A stretch of DNA of 23,302 nt from Seminavis robusta (Eukaryota > Bacillariophyta > Bacillariophyceae > Naviculales > Naviculaceae): the NCBI GenBank assembly GCA_903772945.1, contig CAICTM010001751.1, positions 1-23,302 on the forward strand. The letters run 5' to 3'. Both the position numbers and the translations under genes were made by a program. The stretch's first letter is position 1; each line of letters starts with the position of its first letter. A model generated the notes under the pieces. It saw only the letters and a program-made list of their open reading frames with translations, did not search any database and was not told the DNA's origin. Below are positions 17,151-23,302 of this stretch, piece by piece.

Positions 17151-19373
17151 TCAAAGAGTACCACAGCATTGAACATTGCTGCAGTTGGCAATAATGTCTA
17201 GTGACGAATTTCCATCCAGATTGAAATGGATTCTTGTCTCCTGCAACATGTTGTTTCTCGAACAGAGGGACTCGGGGACTCTGCCTTGGATAGATGTCCC
17301 AGCAACATTTAACCTTGTCAACTGTGTCAACAATCCAAGTTCGCTAGGGATCACTCCAGTGACCTTGTCATTGCCAGATATATCAAACTCTTGCAGCTTT
17401 GTCAAGAGTCCAAACTCGGAAGGCAGTGTACCCTGGTAGAGGTTGTCAGCAAGACCCAAATAGGTCAGGTTCTTGCAATACTTGAGGTATTTGTTCAACT
17501 CTTTAGCATTCAAATTCCCACTGACATTCAAGACTTCTAGTTTTGGCAAGGCAAGGTATACCATCGGTTGACCCCCAAACAACTGATTGCCATCCAGTTT
17601 GATGACCCTTAGATTGAATGCTGAGAATCCTCCTTCTGCAGCAAGCGTGCCGTACAATTGGTTGTGACTGATGACCAGCACTTCCAAGTTGTCTGCACCA
17701 GAGCTGACCATTGCGGGCGGAACACCATACAGATTGTTGAAGGAGATATCATACACACGCAACTTGGACCAGTTCAAGTTTGTGCTCTGAAAGAACTGGC
17801 CGGTCATATTGTTGGATGTCATGTTGAAAATGACAAGTTCGTGGTTTTCATTGCATATAGGTTCCTCATTGTGTTTTGTAAACCAATCACACTCTGGAAC
17901 AGCATAGGACAGCCAATGGTCATTTTGAAACCAGTAGGCTCCACCAAGAGTGTGATAGTACAGGGCCATTTTGTATCTCTGCATTTGCCTTTGCTTTGAG
18001 TATTCATGGAGGTTTGGATCTTCTTGCATCCATACATTTGCCAGGTAGTAGTCACTTCCAGTCTCTTGGATCCCAGTAATCACTGAAGGTGGTAAATCAG
18101 AGCGAAAGGGTTCGAAAAGCGCAGCACCTTGTGTTGTTTCCGCACTGGCTTCTGTGGTGCCAGTACTTCCATCTGGAGAAGAAGAAGACGATGTTGGCGA
18201 TGAATCAATGAGGAGACTTATCAAGAGGGCTGCCAAACAACCCAGGATCGCCAGTAGAAACACAAGAGTCCAATTCATGTACCGGCTGTGACGCGCTGAA
18301 CTGTGCTGGCGATTTCTCTCTGGTAGAATGCATGCTTCCAATACTTCTTCAACTCCATCGGAGGATGAAACTTGACGGCGGTAGTGGTCATGACTGGCTT
18401 CCCCCTCTTCCAAAGCAGTCGATCCCGTTGATACTAGCACTGCCCCACCAATGACTACAGGTTGGTCTTCTTCTTGTCGAGTTTGAGCGCCAGAATTCGT
18501 TTGATTTTGGCTTTGACGTGGCCGACAATGGAATGGTCTTCCTGCCACTGCATGGGCTCCTGGCGTGAATCTCATGGGGGTCAGAGGTTGCACTGGTGGT
18601 AGTGGCTCGATTTCGCTCTCGAATTGGCTGCTCAGTTCCTCTACTGATTTGACGGCCTCAAGTTTTGCCTCCACTGCCTCGGTGAAATCATCATACTCGT
18701 CACCATATTTCATGGATACACTGTCGGGGGCAATCTCTGAGGCTTCTTTGACCGGAGTTCCAGTCCCGTCAGGTTGTTCGGTCACCCCCAGAACAATTTC
18801 TGAAGTACCGGGCGCAGACGCTTCATCATCGTCGGTCACATCCATCAAGCTTCTATCTCTGGAGGTCAGAGTACAGTTGTCTCTTGTCCCAACACACGTG
18901 TCCTTCATATATTTCATTGCTGATTTGCTGGTATCTCCAAGATGGGATCCCACCTCATGTTTTGCCTCCACTACCTCAGTGATATCATCTCCCTCATCAC
19001 CATTCATGGAACAAATTTCGGGGGAATTTTCAGAAGCTTCTTTCAGGGGAGTTGCGCTCTCGTCAGTGTGTTCTGTCACCTCTCCATTCAGGTTGATTGG
19101 CACAGTAGCTTCGTTTACTGCATGTATTTTCTGGCAACAATCTGCGGTTCGGCCCGAACCAGTGACACCAGAAGTACAGAGCGCAGACCCTTCATAGTCG
19201 GCGGACACATCGGCCAAGCCCCTATCATTGGAGGCTCGAGAGCTGCTCTCCTTAGCTCTCGCGCAATCGTCCTTGTTCTCTTTCATTGTTCTGTTCTGTT
19301 CTATAGTTGGCGGCGGGAGATGCGATGATGCGCAATTTCCTTCGAAGCTCGTGCTCGAGAAAGACGGCCACAT
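17151..19373 (-). CDS. Single-pass membrane protein with leucine-rich repeats (receptor-like)
   Basis: The single-exon frame gives 740 residues from the ATG at 19373; a second in-frame Met lies near residue 30 (MKENKDD). Residues 1-365 are acidic, Ser/Thr-rich and probably disordered, with two related blocks at about 37-140 and 161-238. A hydrophobic segment (LVFLLAILGCLAALLISLLI, about 369-388) follows, preceded by basic RHSRYMNW. After a Ser-rich linker comes a conserved region (YKMALYYHTLGGAYW, then CDWF) and then LRRs from about 510 to 725, with units such as LEVLVISHNQLYGTL and LQEFDISGNDKVTGVIPSELG. The end has NCSNVQCC. Several N-x-S/T sequons lie only in the LRR part, supporting an outside LRR domain and an inside N-terminus. 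No kinase domain is present. A ligand- or surface-recognition role is inferred from the architecture. Confidence 0.9.
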   Translation of the reverse strand: MWPSFSSTSFEGNCASSHLPPPTIEQNRTMKENKDDCARAKESSSRASNDRGLADVSADYEGSALCTSGVTGSGRTADCCQKIHAVNEATVPINLNGEVTEHTDESATPLKEASENSPEICSMNGDEGDDITEVVEAKHEVGSHLGDTSKSAMKYMKDTCVGTRDNCTLTSRDRSLMDVTDDDEASAPGTSEIVLGVTEQPDGTGTPVKEASEIAPDSVSMKYGDEYDDFTEAVEAKLEAVKSVEELSSQFESEIEPLPPVQPLTPMRFTPGAHAVAGRPFHCRPRQSQNQTNSGAQTRQEEDQPVVIGGAVLVSTGSTALEEGEASHDHYRRQVSSSDGVEEVLEACILPERNRQHSSARHSRYMNWTLVFLLAILGCLAALLISLLIDSSPTSSSSSPDGSTGTTEASAETTQGAALFEPFRSDLPPSVITGIQETGSDYYLANVWMQEDPNLHEYSKQRQMQRYKMALYYHTLGGAYWFQNDHWLSYAVPECDWFTKHNEEPICNENHELVIFNMTSNNMTGQFFQSTNLNWSKLRVYDISFNNLYGVPPAMVSSGADNLEVLVISHNQLYGTLAAEGGFSAFNLRVIKLDGNQLFGGQPMVYLALPKLEVLNVSGNLNAKELNKYLKYCKNLTYLGLADNLYQGTLPSEFGLLTKLQEFDISGNDKVTGVIPSELGLLTQLTRLNVAGTSIQGRVPESLCSRNNMLQETRIHFNLDGNSSLDIIANCSNVQCCGTL
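18660..19262 (-). repeat. Internal duplication within the LRR protein's N-terminal region
   Basis: Two blocks share the order R-[AL]-[DM]DVxxDxE-S-TS, TPxKEASExxP, SMxxDExDDxTEAVEAK. On DNA they are at about 19262-18955 and 18890-18660; both contain TTTTGCCTCCACT on the plus strand. The second block is shorter. Confidence 0.8.
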
Positions 19374-20040
19374 GTAGGGGAGTTGTTAAGGCACCACACT
19401 GATCGAATGGGATATATCACCGCTGTTCAGAAATGACCCCGAATGACATTGGTGTTGTCCCGTTTTTAATTATGCCATTAGGCTCAATAGAGAACCAATC
19501 ATATTTGGCAACTACTGTAACAATTCTGTCAAACCAACGTTTTACAGCCAGAATGATCGAATCCAACAGTGGCAGTTCACCGTACGACTGTAGTGTGACG
19601 TAAGCGCCAAAATAAATGAACAGTGGAGTTCCTTGCATATGCCATGCTGCTGCAACCAACTTCCAGAAGAACTTTGAGTTGGGCAAATTTGGTCTCCCAG
19701 ACCACGCTCCTTTTGGTTTCCCCCTCAGTTGCACTCCAACATCGATTTGCCGGCGTTTACTGTGTAAATTAGAGTACCGGCACTTCAGTTGCAGAATCAA
19801 CGGTCATGTGTATCCGTAACTACCAAACCTGTACTTAACGTGTTTTAACGTTGTACATCGATTCGTGGAAAAAAGAACCGTTGAAGTTAAACTGAATTCC
19901 ATCCAATCGTCCACAAGTCTTTTTTGAAGGCACAGCCTGACTCTCTCCCTCATTGAATTGCTATGGCAAACAGGAGAGAAATCCGAGTTGGCCGACAAGA
20001 ATCGATCGATCGATCGATCGACCGACTGGTACGGTGACAC
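19374..20040. other. Gap upstream of the LRR gene; no supported gene
   Basis: The minus strand is open over 19417-19800 without an ATG at its head and with a partly protein-like stretch (WHMQGTPLFIYFGAYVTLQS), but no family is recognised and both strands are open. An (ATCG)5 run sits at 20001-20020. The promoter of the LRR gene should lie just right of 19373. Confidence 0.4.
20001..20020. repeat. (ATCG)5 microsatellite
   Basis: Five perfect ATCG units, a self-complementary run, followed by GACCGACTGG. Similar CGATCGG sequence reappears near 20172-20186. Confidence 0.9.
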
Positions 20041-20077
20041 GGAGGTAAGCATACCTATAATCAAGAGTGTTATTGAA

Positions 20078-20310
20078 GGTGCAGATTCGAAAGCCATCCC
20101 ATTGAATTTCTATGGACCACAGGAAGGCAGTCAAATCTCGGCCGTCAACAGGTGAGTTGTCTTTATTTTCGAATCGATCGGTCGGTCGCACCTCTATTAT
20201 CTCTTTGTCAAGCCTCACTCAAGCGGTCGTCTCGGTGCAGATTCGAAAGCCATCCCCATTAAATTGACCACGCGGAGGTCTTTCTCGGCCCATGACGGCC
20301 AGTTGGTGCA
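20078..20310. repeat. Duplicated segment of about 80 bp, copies 156 bp apart
   Basis: A perfect 23-bp match starting GGTGCAGATTCGAAAG occurs at 20078-20100 and 20234-20256. Similarity continues at lower level: CCCATTRAATT, GACCAC, RGGAGG/RGGAAGG and TCTCGGCC follow in both. Each copy begins in a possible acceptor (TGCAG) and ends near a possible donor (AGGTGAGT at about 20151; GGGTAAGT at about 20323), so they could be duplicated exons. Confidence 0.75.
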
Positions 20311-20362
20311 ATTTGAAAACAAGGGTAAGTCTCCGTCTCGCAGTTGAGCACAGAAAAACAAA

Positions 20363-20404
20363 CTCATATCTATTTGTTGTTTTCTCATATCTATTTCTTG
20401 TTTT
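20363..20404. repeat. Two tandem copies of a 21-bp unit
   Basis: CTCATATCTATTTGTTGTTTT is followed directly by a copy differing at one base (TTTCTTG). It is pyrimidine-rich and could be part of an intron. Confidence 0.9.
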
Positions 20405-20685
20405 CTCTGCTGTACTGCGACGGCCGAGGAAATCCATTGTCGAACGAACGATCGTCGCTCCGGAGAACAAGAAGAAGAGGCTACCCTACGGAGGACGTTA
20501 ACTCCAGCCCTCCAACAGCTGAACGGATCGTCGTCGAGTCATTGAAAGGGAACAGGAGCAATGCTAGCTACTCGACAACACACAAGAGAGTGGATCCTCT
20601 TACCGGATTCATCCCTTCTTGTTATTTCCTACTGTGTTGGTGGTGATTCCTGTGTCGGTACCCATTTTCTGTATGCGCAGTCAAG

Positions 20686-21616
20686 TGATGTTGCCACTAG
20701 CTATGGCTATACGGCAGCTGGCTAATGGCTGGATGACAATATCGTTGTGCATGTATTCGTCATAAGTACAATCAAGGTAACCGAGTGCAGCGAGCAAAGT
20801 CGAACCTGAGTGTGTCGTACTGTTGCCACTGTCACCGATGAACTCTACGATAGCTGGCTACGATGGCTGGATTGACAATTTCGGTTGTGCATGTTATTCG
20901 TCATAAGGATCCAAGCAAGGTACCGTAACGGAGTGTAGCCGTAAAACGGAACCTGAGTGTGTTCGGTACTGTTGCCACTGTCACGGATTGATGTAACTCT
21001 ACGGTAACTGGCTACAATGGCTGGATTGACAATCTTCGGTTGTGTGCATGTATTCGTCATAAAGGATCCAATGCGAGGTAACCGAGCGCAGCGAGCAAAG
21101 CCGAACTGTGTGTCGGTACTGTTGCCATGTCGCGATGTAGCTATACGCAGCCGGCTACAATGGGTGGATTCAAAATGTTCGGTTGTGCATGTAGTCTATC
21201 GTCATAAGGATCCATGCAAGATACCGGCAACGGAGTGTAGCGAAAACCGGAACCTGAGTGTTGTTCGGTACTGTTGACACGTCCGCGATGTAACTGTAGG
21301 TAGGTGGACTACATGGCGGATTAACAATAGTCGGTTTTGTGCATGTATTCGTCATAAGGATCCATGCATACACCGGAGTGGCAAGAAAGCGAACCTGAGT
21401 GTGTTCGTACTGTGCCACTGTCACTGATCGATGAACCTACTGTAACCGGCTATGATGGCTGGATTGACAATGTTCGGTTGTGCATGTATTCGTCATAAGG
21501 ATCCAAGCAAGGTATCAGTAACGGAGTGAGCCAGTAAGCGGAACCTGGGTGTGTTCGGTACTGTTGACACTGTCACGGAATCGATGTACTCTTACGGTAA
21601 CTGGCTACAATGGTTG
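20686..21616. repeat. Satellite array, six units of about 148 bp plus a partial
   Basis: Units begin with GGATTGACAAT-GTTCGGTTGTGCATG at 20731, 20869, 21023, 21166, 21318 and 21461, and the array ends at about 21616. Unit lengths are 138, 154, 143, 152, 143 and 155 bp. Each contains TATTCGTCATAAGGATCCA, an ACCGxAACGGAGTG block, GAACCTGAGTGTGTTCGGTACTGTTG, and a tail ACTCTACGGTAACTGGCTACAATGGCT. Positions 20686-20730 are the tail of an earlier unit. Copies differ by many one-base indels. Open frames here are short and inconsistent between units, so the array is taken as non-coding. Confidence 0.93.
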
Positions 21617-22424
21617 GATCCAAGTAGCCAGCAAACTGAGGAAACAGGAGACCAACGCTGAAAAAAGCCGAATAAATGGCCACGTTGATTACGAACAGCA
21701 GGGTTAGGGTCAGGGGGTTTCTGAGTCCCAAGCGCCCGTGACAGGGTCACGTCAGGCTCTGTGATCCAGGACCCTCATATCCTGATGGTAGCAGACCGAC
21801 CTCCTTTTCCAAGGAGGAGCTCTGCCTGGTTCAACACCTGGGCAGAGCAAGGATGCTTCCAACATTCAATTCATGTCTTTTATAATAGATTCACAGTGGT
21901 GATTGGCAGAACTGCCTATCACGCCAGGGTGGGGGGTGGGCTCAAACTTTTCTCTGCAAACTAGCCAGAATGAGTAAGAGAATGATCAATTTTCACTTAC
22001 ACCAACCTGCTAGTCTTCAGGCTAGTCTCAGTAGCTTCTGGGTCTCCTGCTTCAGGAAGAATGAGTACCTGGATTCCAACTGGAGCTTGGTTGAATGACC
22101 TTTGCAACCAAGCGTGAGTCTTGGATACTCTTGACTGAAATGACTTGAGGGCTGATCCTGTACCCAATCAGCTTAGCTGGCGGCAAAGGCGGTTTCAGTG
22201 CGACAATACCTATTGTGTACTGAATTAATTCTAACGATTCTTAAGAGATGTAAAGTTTGTATTCCAAATAAGTGAGCCAGTTATTGATTATTTTTAGAAT
22301 AAGCCTGCTAATTGATAAAGTGTAAAGCTGAATTGTTAAGCTGTATCCCGTCGCACTCCCTTACAGCTGAAAATGATGCTGGAGCAAGAAGACGATTGGA
22401 GAGAGTTCCCAGCAAGTGCTGAGG
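21617..22424. other. Region between the satellite and the retroelement; possible LTR remnant
   Basis: No gene is supported. Since the copia fragment to the right is on the minus strand, its 3' LTR would be expected at its low-coordinate side, within this stretch. A purine-rich AAGGGAGTG on the minus strand near 22355 could be the remains of the polypurine tract. The other LTR is outside the window, so no boundary can be set. The left part contains GGGTTAGGGTCAGGGGG (21701-21717) and three hairpins. Confidence 0.35.
21737..21848. repeat. Cluster of three short hairpins
   Basis: Inverted repeats are CGTGAC-AGG-GTCACG (21737-21751), CCTCCTT-TTCC-AAGGAGG (21800-21817), and GCTCTGCC paired with GGCAGAGC around 21819-21848. 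The loop region of the last contains GGTTCAACACC, which resembles a tRNA/SINE B-box. Confidence 0.7.
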
Positions 22425-23302
22425 TAAATTACCATCCATGAGAAGCTTCCGAATGACAACAAACTGTTGAGCCGGGAAGACCCTTTAGTGAAAATGCGGC
22501 CAGTTGTTCCAGAGTCGGAATATACTTAGCACGATGCTTTCGACTCCCCGATTTTGGACCTGAAGAAAGTGGTACTTCAATGCCAAATACTTGTGCGCGC
22601 AGAACTTTTGGGAACATTCACAAGAAGAAAGCCACCTGGTTGTCTTCCGAAAGTAAGCAGCGCACGAGACTGTCAGTAATATCCGACATATTCAGTTTAC
22701 TACAATTTCTTGAGCAAGCCGCGCATAGGAAGACAGCTCACTCATTGACTGCTGAAGGCAACATACTCAGCAGCAGTGAGCTCAAAGGTAATACAGTCTG
22801 TAGCTTGCTGGACCAGAAATAGGGCACCCAAACAGGTCAGGACAAATCCAGTGCGAGACTTGACGGCACAGGATCCTGTTCATCCTCATATCCACACAAT
22901 CCGGCGAAGTCAGCATCGACCCAACAGTCAATCCCTTGATCAAGTTTAGGGCTAAAACACAATGCCTTTGTCACTTGTGCCAAATCAATACCGAATGATA
23001 CGTTTGATCGATTGAGCATGGGAATGCCTGGGATTGTGACGAATCGTGCCACCTGGTGAACTAAATTGATGTCTGGGCGATGTGTTCGACGCATATAAAG
23101 AAGCATCCAACTGCAGCTGGATAGCTCCACTCTTCTCAAATGGGGCCCCCAGTTTGTCAGCTCCGAGAGGATGGTGGCCGGCAGGAGAAGCTTCTAGCTA
23201 GCGTCAGACATCACCAGTATATCGATGACTTTATTGATGAGCCCTTTTTGAGTAAGCTCAACATTATCTCCCTGTCTTTCAAAAATAATGCCGAGGAATC
23301 CA
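22425..23302 (-). mobile_element. Decayed Ty1/copia retrotransposon, 3' part of pol (RT end and RNase H)
   Basis: Read on the minus strand from the window edge, the sequence shows in order: an RT-like segment GFLGIIFERQGDNVELTQKG, the RT-end motif RPDINLVHQVARF, the RNase H opening CWVDADFAGL followed by GYEDEQDPV, a segment near KYHFF, and a tail with KYIPTLEQLAAFSLKGLPG, the counterpart of the IADIFTKGL-type end of copia Pol. This order and these motifs are diagnostic for copia RNase H. Stops and several frameshifts (two adjacent stops near 23197, shifts near 22870, 22740 and 22600) show that it is dead. Gag, protease, integrase and the 5' LTR would lie to the right of the window. Confidence 0.88.

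Noticed and set aside
18565..19197. Plus-strand frame of 210 codons opposite the LRR gene.
   Set aside because: It is a Ser/Thr-rich mirror of the acidic, repeat-containing N-terminal region of the LRR protein; the minus frame continues into convincing membrane and LRR parts.
20686..21616. Regular repeats with spacer-like variable parts, suggesting a CRISPR-like array.
   Set aside because: Whole units of ~148 bp are homologous from end to end, there are no short identical repeats with unique spacers, and the context is eukaryotic. It is a satellite.
21701..21717. GGGTTAGGGTCAGGGGG as an interstitial telomere.
   Set aside because: Only one TTAGGG-like unit with flanking G runs. Too short to support a telomeric origin.
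21770..21850. A tRNA-Trp-like sequence (TCCTT-TTCCAAG-GAGGA looks like an anticodon arm with CCA, and GGTTCAACACC like a T arm).
   Set aside because: The bases after the would-be T arm pair with bases just before it, not with a 5' acceptor strand, and no D arm with the right spacing is present. Simple hairpins explain it better.

Overview
The window reads as nuclear DNA of a diatom, most likely a raphid pennate species; Seminavis robusta would fit, but I cannot confirm it. The evidence is short GT-AG introns (72, 75, 78 and 125 nt) that restore conserved protein motifs exactly when removed, a decayed Ty1/copia retroelement, LRR-membrane and BTB proteins of the kind expanded in pennate diatoms, and long gene-poor gaps rich in CTAGCTAG and ACCGGT palindromes.

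Layout. 1-284: the last codons of a gene that is a close paralogue of the large gene at 8876-14149. 788-1309 (+): a small C2H2 zinc-finger gene. 1859-3714 (-): a protein with about 14 arginine/serine repeats of 16-17 residues and an RNI-like C-terminal region. 4766-5997 (-): a BTB-BACK protein followed by a second domain, split by a one-base frameshift in an A4 run. 6795-7722 (-): a four-helix membrane protein (DUF4239-like) broken by two or three frameshifts. 8876-14149 (+): the centrepiece, a three-exon gene for a protein of about 1707 residues. 15334-16979 (+): a three-exon organelle-targeted zinc dehydrogenase of the glutathione-independent formaldehyde dehydrogenase type. 17151-19373 (-): a single-pass LRR membrane protein. 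19.4-23.3 kb: repeat territory, with a duplicated segment of about 80 bp, six copies of a ~148-bp satellite, a cluster of short hairpins and a degraded copia pol running off the right edge.

The most notable object is the 8876-14149 gene. It fuses a fatty-acyl-AMP-ligase-like (FAAL) adenylation domain, an unrecognised helical region of about 400 residues, an acyl-carrier domain and a membrane C-terminus with three beta-helix/hexapeptide-like modules between transmembrane pairs. That C-terminus resembles the terminal domain (TIGR02353) of bacterial Pls/PosA-type synthetases, the family that includes epsilon-poly-lysine synthetase. The implied chemistry is activation of a carboxylic acid, loading onto the carrier, and transfer to an acceptor at a membrane. 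The substrate and product are unknown. The paralogue at the left edge shows that the gene lies in a family cluster.

Caveats. Several genes between 3.4 and 7.8 kb carry single-base frameshifts next to homopolymers, so pseudogenisation cannot be told from residual sequencing error. All functional calls rest on motif recognition by eye; no database search was run.
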